Below the pieces are notes generated by a model, which was not told the DNA's origin, did not search any database, and saw nothing but the letters and a program-made list of their open reading frames with translations. This document shows positions 44,806 through 53,237 of a stretch of DNA of 64,000 bases, piece after piece. Source of the DNA: CBDBKL01 sp965206675 (GTDB lineage Bacteria > Bdellovibrionota > Bdellovibrionia > Bdellovibrionales > JAKFYE01); NCBI GenBank assembly GCA_965206675.1, contig CBDBKL010000002.1:8860-72859 (forward strand), read 5' to 3'. The stretch's first letter is position 1; each line of letters opens with the position of its first letter. The translations under genes and the position numbers were made by a program.

Positions 44806-45226
44806 ATGAGGGTGAAAAATAGGTATTTTGTACGTTCAAGGATTTCAGAGGCTAAATTTAGGGAGATTATTAAGCTATTTGCTGGAGATTTAACAGCCGA
44901 GCAGATAGCTTTGTTTTCAGGTGCAAGTAGAAACTGCGTAAATAGAATTTTAAAACAAGTGCGAATTAGAATAGCCGAGTTTTGTGAACAAGAGAGTGTG
45001 TTTGATGAAGGGGAAATAGAGATAGATGAGAGTTATTTTGGAGCAAGACGGACTCGTGGCAGAAGAGGTAGAGGAGCCAGTGGTAAAACAGTTGAGAATT
45101 AAATGGCATTGTAAAAACTTTGACTTGTATCATAACTACTTTCAAAAAAATCACCCTTCGAGCAAGTGTGCTTCGCAACACTGCTCGAAAGAGGTGCTAA
45201 CCGAGATAGTATACACAAACTGTTAA
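44806..45226 (+). pseudogene. IS1595-type (ISXO2-like) transposase remnant
   Basis: The N-terminal 93 residues match this family: ISEAKFREIIKLFAGDLTAEQ, an HTH, and IDESYFGARR with the first acidic catalytic residue. The frame then breaks after SGKTV. A stretch of about 95 bp of foreign sequence with a hairpin (CTTCGAGCA.../...TGCTCGAAAG) follows. A further piece coding TEIVYTNC resembles the next conserved strand, and it stops inside repeat A4. The DDE domain is incomplete, so it is not functional. Confidence 0.85.
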
Positions 45227-45332
45227 AAAGTGTTATATACGAGACGTACAAACCAAACGCAGGCGTAGTTTTTCCTACGTCGGAGTGAAGGTTTGAGTGA
45301 TTGCAACGAAGTAGATAACGCTTTTTCAAAGG
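45218..45332 (-). repeat. Repeat family A, copy A4
   Basis: Body GAGACGTACAAACCAAACGCAGGCGTAG and CTACGTCGGAGTGAAGG is the family sequence. The arms (AACTGTTAAAAAGTGTTA and ATAACGCTTTTTCAAAG) are less well paired than in other copies. It lies 17 bp after the stop of the SUMF1 gene, in the family orientation. Confidence 0.8.
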
Positions 45333-45349
45333 GTAAAAGCACTAAAGTT

Positions 45350-46801
45350 TTACAATGTCCTCACGAGGCGGAACCCAACATTGATGAACCTGAAGCCCGG
45401 GCTGCCGCCGTTGCGACTCGCCGAGCGCAAGTACGGCGCATCATAAGACCAACTACCGCCACGAACAACACGATTGAGTCCGGAGGTTTGCAACGGATCA
45501 GTTCCACCAAGTAATCCTCTCTTATATCTATCCTGTACCCACTCTTCAACATTTCCATGAACATCATAAAGATCACAAGGATTGGCCCTTAAAGAGCCAA
45601 CAGGGTGAGTCTTGAGATTAGAATTAATCGTATAAATACCATAACTTGGTAAAAGATCTGGATCATTGCCAAATGAATACGCAGTCGTTGTGCCACACCT
45701 TGCTGCATTCTCCCACTCTGCCTCCGTCGGTAGACGTAAACAACCTCTCTGTGAGCTTGGAGTACCATCACAACCTGTCAACCCCTTGGCAATATTGAGC
45801 TTTTTAACAAACAACTCATCTATTTCATTCCATGTCACTCGCTCTACAGGATTATCTGGACACATCTCTACATCACCTATTCTCATATGATTGTCACAAT
45901 CATCCTCAGTCTTAAAATGTGATGGATTCTTACCCGTAACTTCAAACCACTGCCTCTGCGTCACCTCTTTGGTCATTATCTCATAGTCCTTAGATATACT
46001 TACAGCTACTTGATACTCATCATCATCTCGATCTTTTTCATTACCAGGACTTCCCATCTTAAAACTCTTACCACCTGCAAGATCATTAATCTTATCAACT
46101 GAAATTCGCTTAAATGTCGAGGAAAACAGATGAGCCGTTAAATACGACTTTAATATATTAAACATAAATCCTGACTCTGATGTATACCTTTTAAGCTTAT
46201 CTGATGATATCACCTCATCCACTAATTCATCTACCAAATCATTAATCCCCTTTATCACCTGATCTAACTCACCCAAATCTGCCAACTCTGACTCTACTTC
46301 TGATAACCTGCTCTTTAACTTTGAAAGCTCACGAACTATCGGAGTATTTGAACCTGAACCCAATTCTGAAACAAACTCCTGTAAATCTGAAATCTCTTCC
46401 TTTAATCCTCTTTGAATCTCTAATAATCCTCTTTCTCTTTGAATCTTTAAAAGCTCTGCTGCGTCATCCCTTCTTTCACTCCTATACAAATCAATCTTTT
46501 CCCTCATATTCTTACTAAAGTTTCCCCTAAGACTTAACGAACTCTTCAATGATTCCTTAAACTCTGATAACAATACTCTCCTATCAAAACCACCTGACTC
46601 AACTTCACAATCTCCCCTTGAACTTAAAATTCTACCCCTCTTACAACTTTTGATAACTGCATAATTACCCTCTTTATAAAATAATACCACCTCGCCCGTT
46701 CTCTCATCTGTATAATCTGCATCCATCGCCGGATCACGACTTCCACCCTGAAAACTTGAACAACTCACTAAAAATACAAATAAAAACAAAAAACGACTCA
46801 T
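45350..46801 (-). CDS. Lipoprotein with SUMF1/formylglycine-generating-enzyme domain
   Basis: 483 residues. MSRFLFLFVFLVSCSS is a lipoprotein signal. Residues 75-235 are charged coiled coil (ELLKIQRERGLLEIQRGL). From 255 to the end runs an FGE-sulfatase domain: GKSFKMGSPGNEKDRDDDE, KEVTQRQWFEVTGKNPSHF, CLRLPTEAEWENAARCG, VHGNVEEWVQDRY and VVRGGSWSYD..GFRLVR. True FGE needs a Cys pair that cannot be confirmed here; many members are sugar- or ligand-binding instead. Anchored at the envelope. Confidence 0.85.
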   Translation of the reverse strand: MSRFLFLFVFLVSCSSFQGGSRDPAMDADYTDERTGEVVLFYKEGNYAVIKSCKRGRILSSRGDCEVESGGFDRRVLLSEFKESLKSSLSLRGNFSKNMREKIDLYRSERRDDAAELLKIQRERGLLEIQRGLKEEISDLQEFVSELGSGSNTPIVRELSKLKSRLSEVESELADLGELDQVIKGINDLVDELVDEVISSDKLKRYTSESGFMFNILKSYLTAHLFSSTFKRISVDKINDLAGGKSFKMGSPGNEKDRDDDEYQVAVSISKDYEIMTKEVTQRQWFEVTGKNPSHFKTEDDCDNHMRIGDVEMCPDNPVERVTWNEIDELFVKKLNIAKGLTGCDGTPSSQRGCLRLPTEAEWENAARCGTTTAYSFGNDPDLLPSYGIYTINSNLKTHPVGSLRANPCDLYDVHGNVEEWVQDRYKRGLLGGTDPLQTSGLNRVVRGGSWSYDAPYLRSASRNGGSPGFRFINVGFRLVRTL

Positions 46802-46954
46802 CTTTACTTATCCCCATTTATAAACTTAAAATACTTAAAACCAAACTCACTTACGATAACTTTAAATATAAAACTCAACACAATTAAACAAAAACACCGC
46901 AAATCTCAAAAAAATCCACTCAAATCTATTCTAAGAAAATATACATAAAACTAC

Positions 46955-46999
46955 AAACTAAACTAAACTAAACTAAACTAAACTAAACTAAACTAAACT
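46955..46999. repeat. Nine-copy AAACT tandem repeat
   Basis: Nine perfect pentanucleotide units, 154 bp upstream of the SUMF1 lipoprotein ATG. Copy number can change by slippage and could alter promoter or leader length. Confidence 0.9.
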
Positions 47000-47097
47000 T
47001 ATACTCCCATACCTTCGTCTGGCTCTTCAATAATTCTAAAACGTTGCACAGGGAGATCTTGAAAATCATCTAAAGTGGACTAGTTTAGAAAACTTTT

Positions 47098-47117
47098 GGT
47101 TCATGACACTTTAAGTT
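47098..47117. repeat. 20-bp repeat, possible solitary IS end
   Basis: Exact match to 44759-44778 in the same orientation, but without a transposase sequence after it. Confidence 0.5.
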
Positions 47118-47134
47118 TTCCAGAAGCATAGATG

Positions 47135-47175
47135 TTATTCTTTCCCGAGCGTAGGGCATATTGTGATAGAGGACA
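47135..47175 (-). repeat. Repeat family C, copy C4 (inverted, short)
   Basis: The reverse complement reads CCTCTATCACAATATGCCCTAC, then GCTCGGGAAAGAAT, similar to C1 and C3. The AT-rich link to B5 matches the B-C junction at 42445-42472. Confidence 0.7.
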
Positions 47176-47193
47176 CATTTACATTTCTAAGAC

Positions 47194-47300
47194 ATTGCAG
47201 AGAGAACTTTTCTCAAGGTTTTCAAAGCGCAGTTCTCTGAAGCTGCAATGCGTATCCCGAAGGGAGACGCTTTGCGCCCTTCAGAGCTGTTTAAACAAAT
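47194..47300 (-). repeat. Repeat family B, degenerate copy B5 (inverted)
   Basis: Starts with a 32-bp segment identical to the inverted right arm of B2, then an altered core (CTGAAGCTGCAATGCGTATC, CCGAAGGG, GACGCTTTGCGCCCTTCAG) that still folds. The matching second arm is missing; a separate arm remnant lies at 47342-47400. Confidence 0.75.
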
Positions 47301-47341
47301 AGCACACTTAAGGAGCCTTTTTTAACTATACTTTTCTACAT

Positions 47342-47400
47342 GGCAACTGTTTGAGCTTTTAAAATCCATGAGAAAAAGTTCTGAAGATCAAAGTAAAAAA
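47342..47400 (-). repeat. Family B arm remnant
   Basis: The reverse complement, TTGATCTTCAGAACTTTTTC followed by TCATGGATTTTAAAAGCTC, matches the left arm and flank of B3 at 42247-42285, in opposite orientation. Confidence 0.7.
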
Positions 47401-47421
47401 GAAAATTGTATAAAAACCAAG

Positions 47422-47549
47422 AGAACTGTTGAAAAGGTGTTAGATACGAGGCGTTCAAGCTCAAACCGAACGGAGGCGTAGTTTTCCCTACGTCGAAGTG
47501 AAGGTTTGAGTGATTGCAACGAAGTAGATGACACCTTTTCAACAGTTCT
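47422..47549 (-). repeat. Repeat family A, copy A5
   Basis: Palindrome with perfectly paired 19-bp arms (AGAACTGTTGAAAAGGTGT). It begins 20 bp after the stop of the gene at 47570, and those 20 bp contain GCTTCGGTTATATCTAG, a piece of the truncated A variant. Confidence 0.87.
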
Positions 47550-47569
47550 AGATATAACCGAAGCCATAT

Positions 47570-49234
47570 TTAGTGAAAAAAGGATTTTACGGGATCTTCG
47601 TCTTCTTCTTCTTTTTCAGGTAATGTTACTAGCTTCTCATCCACAAAGACATCTTGAACCTCTTGGGCTGTTAAAGGCTTATCATTAATAGAATAACGAC
47701 TCTGTGCTAAGTTACCTCTACGACCCTCTATAAGAAATTGCTTTACCCATTGAACTTTTCCTACTAATTCCACAGCACCATCCTTTTTTGGAGAGTAAAT
47801 TTGAGTCGCTACCCTCCTAAGTTCACTTACCTGATAATAATTCAAAGAAGCAACACTCCTTTGTTTACTAGAGATAAGTTTATATATTTCACCATTAGTT
47901 AACTCTATTTGAGCTTCTACTGAAACGGCACTCTCCTCATCACCCTGACCCCTAACAGCTCGACTGCCAATATAGTCAATATGCACTGACTTAATATTCA
48001 AATTCACATTTCCACTGATATCAGAATCTACTAACTGAAAATCCATTTGAAATGCATCAGAATTTACACTTGAACCATCTATTGGATTAACTGAAGGTAC
48101 CCGCTTCACTTCCCCTCTTAAAGGACAACCATTTTCATACTTAGCACTTCGTAGGTTAGTATTACCACACTCATCCACCAATACCTTAAAAATGGATCGC
48201 CCTGTTTCCGTATTTAAAGGAGCAGAAAAACCTAAAGAGTGAGACAATATGGCCTCTTGTACAGAAAAAAGCTCCATCACAACATCCCTATCTAAAGAAG
48301 ATTCTTTTTGATAAAGTGGGATAACTCGTACAAGGCCATGTGCTCTTGAAAAAGGACTTAGAGGAATCTCTCGCTTCCCTAATTCAAAATTAATGGCCAT
48401 TAATGCTTGCATTGACAATATTACAGAATCACTAAATCGCTGCCCCTCCTCAGGATCTGACAAAACATCTTCTATAGGCACGTCTACTTCTACGCTCCCC
48501 CCCCCTGTTTTAATATTACCTTTTAAATATTGTTGCTGGAGATATTCATTAAGAAGAACTTGAAAACTCTGACTTAATTCAACAGCTAAGTCTTCCCAAG
48601 TTTCAGCCAACTCTTTTAACTTCTCATCCGATACAGTTTCTAAATTTAAAACATCATTAATAGCTTCGAATAATTTTTCTTCATCTAACTCATCACCAGA
48701 ACCTTTAAAAAAATCCGACATCTCAAGGGGCAGCTGAGTCATCACTGCTTCCACATTTTTCCTTGCTACCTCTGAAAGTTGAGATTCAGAGCCTGTCGGG
48801 TCAGTTGTAGAAGTTCTTGATATCAAATCTGAAGTTATAAACATATCCAGATAGGCTCTAGCATTTAATAAATTCTGTCGGACCAGTTCCTCTTCCTCTT
48901 GAACAATACCTTTTTGAACTCTATCCGCCTCTAAAGACGCTAAAACTTGTTCACTCAAATTTATATAACTCTTCAACTTATCTATAATTTCATTAACTTC
49001 CTCATGTGTCATAGAGGAAAAATCTCTCACATCTGGAGTTTTATTGAGATGAACCTTCTTATCTTCTAAATCTTTGGAAAGAGTATAAATATAAAGTCCG
49101 CCCCTCTCCAATTCCAAACTAGAAAGTGACACCTGAGATGAATCTTTACCACAAGATATGGCCAAACCAGAGCAAAGCAAAATAGCAAGCAATGACCCCA
49201 ATTTTTTCTCTTGAACTTCGGAAATAATAGACAT
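47570..49234 (-). CDS. Lipoprotein of unknown function (554 residues)
   Basis: A 28-residue signal ending LAISC, slightly long, then an acidic helical mature chain. ELERGGLYIYTLSKDLEDKK right after the lipid anchor resembles LERGGVYVYTKDG of the 16805-19666 lipoprotein. Late strands (VHIDYIGSRAVRGQGDEESAV) suggest a beta-rich end. A run of nine G (minus strand; 48497-48505) codes GGG in the middle. No family is recognised. Confidence 0.75.
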   Translation of the reverse strand: MSIISEVQEKKLGSLLAILLCSGLAISCGKDSSQVSLSSLELERGGLYIYTLSKDLEDKKVHLNKTPDVRDFSSMTHEEVNEIIDKLKSYINLSEQVLASLEADRVQKGIVQEEEELVRQNLLNARAYLDMFITSDLISRTSTTDPTGSESQLSEVARKNVEAVMTQLPLEMSDFFKGSGDELDEEKLFEAINDVLNLETVSDEKLKELAETWEDLAVELSQSFQVLLNEYLQQQYLKGNIKTGGGSVEVDVPIEDVLSDPEEGQRFSDSVILSMQALMAINFELGKREIPLSPFSRAHGLVRVIPLYQKESSLDRDVVMELFSVQEAILSHSLGFSAPLNTETGRSIFKVLVDECGNTNLRSAKYENGCPLRGEVKRVPSVNPIDGSSVNSDAFQMDFQLVDSDISGNVNLNIKSVHIDYIGSRAVRGQGDEESAVSVEAQIELTNGEIYKLISSKQRSVASLNYYQVSELRRVATQIYSPKKDGAVELVGKVQWVKQFLIEGRRGNLAQSRYSINDKPLTAQEVQDVFVDEKLVTLPEKEEEDEDPVKSFFH

Positions 49235-49436
49235 CTTGCGTACAAATTAACACATTCAAGCTCTAAAATCATAATTTATTTTAAATAATTTTCTTAAGTT
49301 ATTTCAATAGGTTAAAATAATTACTTTGAGGTTTTTATAAAAAGATTAAAATGAAAACAAAAATTAACCCACAATTAAAACAATGATAGACCATGAACTT
49401 TCTATTGCGACTTCCATATATTTTTTCTTTGATCTT

Positions 49437-50798
49437 CTATTTAGAAGCCTTCTCATTTCGATGAAAAACATCATGAAAATCTTGAATATTTACAATCTTT
49501 TTAAAATCCTCCGGGCGAATAGATGGTAAAACTCTCTGATTAGAAACAAACAGCCCTGTTGTATCACCCCTATTTAATGAACCATGGGTAGAGTGAAGAC
49601 CATCAAACCCTAACATGATTCTCAATGCGACATTAGAAAATGCATAACCTGCTTTTCCACTGACCACCACTTGAGCTGATTGAATGCTATTGATATACAA
49701 AGACTCCCACAACCTCACAAGAGCATAAGGATATTCTAAATCTACTGTTCTCTTAAAATAATCCTCCCATGACAACTTGGTATTCTTAAACAAAGAGATA
49801 TGAGAAAATGGATCTTCACCTTGAATAACTTTATATCCAACTCTTTGCCGTTTAGGATCAATAAAAATTTGAGAATGATTTTTTCCCGACTCCGAGAAAA
49901 CATCTACTGTATTTTTTAACTTTCCCTTTATAGCTGTAATATGAACACCCTCAACATAGGAAAGATCTTTTGCTAATTTAAAACGCTGAGAGTTTTTACA
50001 ATAAAAGGCTCCAAAAGATATAATCTCTGGTGAAATAAAAGTATAATCCAATTTATTCTTAAGCTGTGACTGATAAGACCAGCCTTTATCTTTTAAAACA
50101 GATTTATAATGAATACTTTCTATTTTTTTAAAAAAAGAATTTCCATGATCACTGATAAGAATGATTTCTAGTTCCTTGCCATATAGTTTTCGATATTTCT
50201 TCTCAATAGCCTTGAGACGATCATCTATTTTTTTCATGTAACGCAATATAGAATGCCGGCCATTGACATGTGAAATGATGTCAGAGTTTGCTATAAGGGC
50301 AAAATAATTCTTTACGTCAGCTACATTAAAAAAATCTTCCTCCAGAACATCCAACCAATGCAGAGCTGATGTTTCAGTCCATACCATTGTGACTAAATGG
50401 CCCCAAAAACCTTTAGCTTTAAAATGAAACCCTTTTTCATGAGTTGGCGGATGGCTAAGGTGATATAATATATTCCCTACCTTTTTGCCACGGCCTTGAT
50501 TTCGTTTTTGATCAAAATAAACTTTTGTGTAACTTTCCGAAACAGGAACATCAAAAAGTCTAGACCAGTTGGGATCTGAAATAGATGGAAATGTTGAAAT
50601 CATACGAGAGGGAGAATGAAAGTTTCTAAAGTGTCCCCCTTCATGCATCTCTTTAAAAAGAGAATACCCTATACCATCCAACCCAATAATTAATTTTTCC
50701 GGAGGTGCTTTTGAAAAAGAAACAGGAGTTGTTTGGCAAGATGAAAGAGTGAAAACTATTAACAAAACTTTTAATATTTTCAAAAATGAATCCCTCAT
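49437..50798 (-). CDS. Lipoprotein of the alkaline-phosphatase / phosphodiesterase superfamily
   Basis: 453 residues. MRDSFLKILKVLLIVFTLSSC is a lipoprotein signal. EKLIIGLDGIGYSLFKEM has the first metal Asp, STFPSISDPNWSRLFD holds the nucleophile region (Ser/Thr within TFPS), ANSDIISHVNGRH supplies a metal Asp and His, and IILISDHGNSF has the DHG metal pair. This matches type-I phosphodiesterase/nucleotide pyrophosphatase proteins. The substrate is unknown; location at the outer or inner membrane follows from the lipobox. Confidence 0.82.
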   Translation of the reverse strand: MRDSFLKILKVLLIVFTLSSCQTTPVSFSKAPPEKLIIGLDGIGYSLFKEMHEGGHFRNFHSPSRMISTFPSISDPNWSRLFDVPVSESYTKVYFDQKRNQGRGKKVGNILYHLSHPPTHEKGFHFKAKGFWGHLVTMVWTETSALHWLDVLEEDFFNVADVKNYFALIANSDIISHVNGRHSILRYMKKIDDRLKAIEKKYRKLYGKELEIILISDHGNSFFKKIESIHYKSVLKDKGWSYQSQLKNKLDYTFISPEIISFGAFYCKNSQRFKLAKDLSYVEGVHITAIKGKLKNTVDVFSESGKNHSQIFIDPKRQRVGYKVIQGEDPFSHISLFKNTKLSWEDYFKRTVDLEYPYALVRLWESLYINSIQSAQVVVSGKAGYAFSNVALRIMLGFDGLHSTHGSLNRGDTTGLFVSNQRVLPSIRPEDFKKIVNIQDFHDVFHRNEKASK

Positions 50799-50962
50799 AA
50801 ATAGCTCTTTTTTATTAAATTAAGCGACTTCAATCTTATAACATTTCATGACAAAACTAAAGTCTATATTCCGCACTCAAAAAACAGAATCCAATAGATC
50901 AAAATCAATTTTTCATGAATACTAAGTAGGTTATATCTTTGAACTAAATTAAGGGGGCTTTT

Positions 50963-51517
50963 ATGAAATCTAGATTTTTTTTATTTATAATTTTTGCTGT
51001 GTGTTCTTGTACCTTATCTCAGGAAAAAAATATCATCAGCCGAACTCCACAAAATATAAACGAAAGTGCTCGTGACATAAGATGTTATTCTCACCAAGTA
51101 AGAGATGGTGGATATTCTGTATATGGTAGAACTATAGAATCGCCTAACAAAGATATTACAACAGTGCAATTAAACATAACCAATATCAACGGGTGGGGTT
51201 CAGACCGAGTTATCTATGAAGGCAATGCCTATGTTAAATCTATCAAAGAAAATGGCAAATGCATTTCAAAGTTAGTAGATTCAGTAGAAAACCCACAGAT
51301 TTCCATTGATATAGTAGATTACATGACTAATATATCTTATATTCAAAATAACCTCGATGAAGTTCGGGAATTATACAATACTCAAAATCCAAGAATTCTT
51401 GTTTTGGAGCACGCAATTAGTAAGGTAAAAAAATTAAATGAAGAAGCAATACACTTTGGTGGATTTTTAAACTGTACATTAAGCCAACAAATCCCTCTCC
51501 CATCATGTGGTAATTAA
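50963..51517 (+). CDS. Small lipoprotein of unknown function
   Basis: 184 residues. MKSRFFLFIIFAVCSCTLSQ is a lipoprotein signal. The mature chain has a beta-rich part (ITTVQLNITNINGWGSDRVIYEG) and a C-terminal helix with two Cys (GGFLNCTL, PLPSCGN) that could pair. The AAGGGGGCTTTTATGAA initiation region is identical to that of the gene at 25170. No family is recognised. Confidence 0.72.
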   Translation: MKSRFFLFIIFAVCSCTLSQEKNIISRTPQNINESARDIRCYSHQVRDGGYSVYGRTIESPNKDITTVQLNITNINGWGSDRVIYEGNAYVKSIKENGKCISKLVDSVENPQISIDIVDYMTNISYIQNNLDEVRELYNTQNPRILVLEHAISKVKKLNEEAIHFGGFLNCTLSQQIPLPSCGN

Positions 51518-51589
51518 TCCATTTAAGCTGAGTGAGAAAGACACTTTAGTCAGAAGAAAAAAAAATTATATTTTGATACGACAGAAAAT

Positions 51590-51666
51590 TGGTTGCGGGG
51601 GTTGGATTTGAACCAACGACCTTCGGGTTATGAGCCCGATGGGCTACCAGGCTGCCCCACCCCGCG
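51590..51666 (-). tRNA. Initiator tRNA-fMet (CAT anticodon)
   Basis: 77 nt, encoded CCA end. CGCGGGG pairs with CCCCGC apart from an unpaired C1-A72, and the anticodon stem is GGG/CCC around CTCATAA. Both are initiator marks. The T loop reads GGTTCAAATCC. It lies between a lipoprotein gene on the other strand and the pilin-like genes upstream of it. Confidence 0.97.
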
Positions 51667-51792
51667 TCCGTTCTTCTGTACAATGCTTACCAACATATAT
51701 AAAATCATACAACCTTTATTCTGACGCGTTGATCTATCTTAAAGAAATTTCTTAATAAATATAAAAGTTCTCTTTGTATCCCCATAGTCCCA

Positions 51793-53181
51793 CTAAGGAA
51801 TACATGCTGTATCTCCACTATGACAAATAACCTTAATATACTGCTTAACATACCCTTCACCCGTTGAAGAATCGCACGGAGAAATAGGCAAAGCAGAGCC
51901 ATCATAACCATACAGACAATATTCAAGAGAAAGACAGCCCGCCTGATCACAATCAACACAAAGAGGATCTCTCGTTGCATAATCAGGGTCAGAGGGAAGT
52001 GGACATGAAGGCGGAGTGGAATCTACCATCCTTTTAACAACTTCTTTGCAACCCTCCGGCTTCGGCATAATAGAACTTATTGTGCAGTAATATAAACAAT
52101 GATTTTCAGGATAAACACTAGAAGCTAAACAATTACCTAATATTTTTGAAGTTTGAGCGGCAAACTGTTCAGGATCACTAATAGCACTCTGACAATTTCC
52201 TAAGTCTGTTGAATAGGAACAAATCTTTTTCCGCTCCTCTTCTAGTTCAGCAGGAGTTAAAGAAGGATCCTCTTCAAGTATAGGAGTACAGCTATCTAAA
52301 ACAACGCCCACACTATCTTTGCAAGTGCTCTCAAGAGTTGTACATGCACTAAGACTTGATATGGCAGGATTGCCACATTCTGTAAGAGCCAAATGCAAAC
52401 AGTCAGGATGGTTATTATTAAAAGAGCAGTAGTTGCAACTTGCATCTGGTCTCTGACAATAATTAACACATTCATTTCTATAAAAGTTTCCTCGACAAGC
52501 TATACTGAGATTAGCATCATTAGATAAGTCTGTTATCTGTAGAGAATGAAGTGTTGTTGTTGTAGACCCAAGAGTTGTACTTGTTGTGCTAACTGTAGTT
52601 GTACTTGTTGTCTGAGCCCTCGCAAAATCGACCCATCCCTTTGATAACTTGGGCATTCTCTGTTCTGTATTTAAATATTTACTGAGATAAGAAATATTCT
52701 GATAAACTTCTTCATTAAAAAATCTATCTAATTTTCTATGCCATTTTACAAAAAGCCGTGCTTTTTCTGAATTCTCTAAATAAATCCTTAAACGGACAAA
52801 CTTTTGGTCTCCCTCCTCCTCATGCATTGAAACTTCTAAATCTGTTAATGGTATATAGTAGGTTTTGTTCAAGTGCTCTACTTTTAAGTTCGCTTCTCCA
52901 GTGGGTCGACATAATGTTAAGTTCCCAAGAGGAACAGCTCCAAAACCAGACGGACAATCAAAACTATTAGAAACATATCTATCATAAGAATCCCTAATGA
53001 GCTTAGCAAATTCTTCCATAACCTGAGTGCCCTGATAGGCCTCTTTAATAAGAGCCTGATGCTTTGCTATCTTTGCTATATAAATGTAAACCGTAGATAA
53101 AATTGTTATAATAATAATAGCAACTGCAAAGACAGCAATAATAACTCCTATTCCTTTTTGATTTTTTATAATTTGCTTCAA
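51793..53181 (-). CDS. Pilin-like single-pass protein with Cys-rich exterior
   Basis: 462 residues from a TTG with AAAGGG upstream. The N-terminus MKQIIKNQKGIGVIIAVFAV is a type-IV-pilin/PilX-like helix. After about 190 residues comes a Thr/Ser linker (TTSTTTVSTTSTTLGS), and the last 250 residues contain about 25 Cys (NECVNYCQRPDASCNYC), so many disulfides are expected. It follows the PilW-like gene (56-bp gap). Surface attachment or minor pilin function is inference. Confidence 0.75.
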   Translation of the reverse strand: MKQIIKNQKGIGVIIAVFAVAIIIITILSTVYIYIAKIAKHQALIKEAYQGTQVMEEFAKLIRDSYDRYVSNSFDCPSGFGAVPLGNLTLCRPTGEANLKVEHLNKTYYIPLTDLEVSMHEEEGDQKFVRLRIYLENSEKARLFVKWHRKLDRFFNEEVYQNISYLSKYLNTEQRMPKLSKGWVDFARAQTTSTTTVSTTSTTLGSTTTTLHSLQITDLSNDANLSIACRGNFYRNECVNYCQRPDASCNYCSFNNNHPDCLHLALTECGNPAISSLSACTTLESTCKDSVGVVLDSCTPILEEDPSLTPAELEEERKKICSYSTDLGNCQSAISDPEQFAAQTSKILGNCLASSVYPENHCLYYCTISSIMPKPEGCKEVVKRMVDSTPPSCPLPSDPDYATRDPLCVDCDQAGCLSLEYCLYGYDGSALPISPCDSSTGEGYVKQYIKVICHSGDTACIP

Positions 53182-53237
53182 TGTAAAACCCTTTACTTTA
53201 CCCTATAAATTTCATTCTTTTTAAAACCAACCCACAT

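Larger units (their letters stand above)
46802..47134. other. Intergenic stretch with a gene remnant and a microsatellite
   Basis: An AT-rich segment holds the AAACT repeat (46955-46999). On the minus strand 46999-47079 is an open end-piece reading TLDDFQDLPVQRFRIIEEPD, ending in a stop, preceded by a stop codon and lacking a start; it may be the tail of a lost gene. The possible IS end at 47098 follows. Confidence 0.45.
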
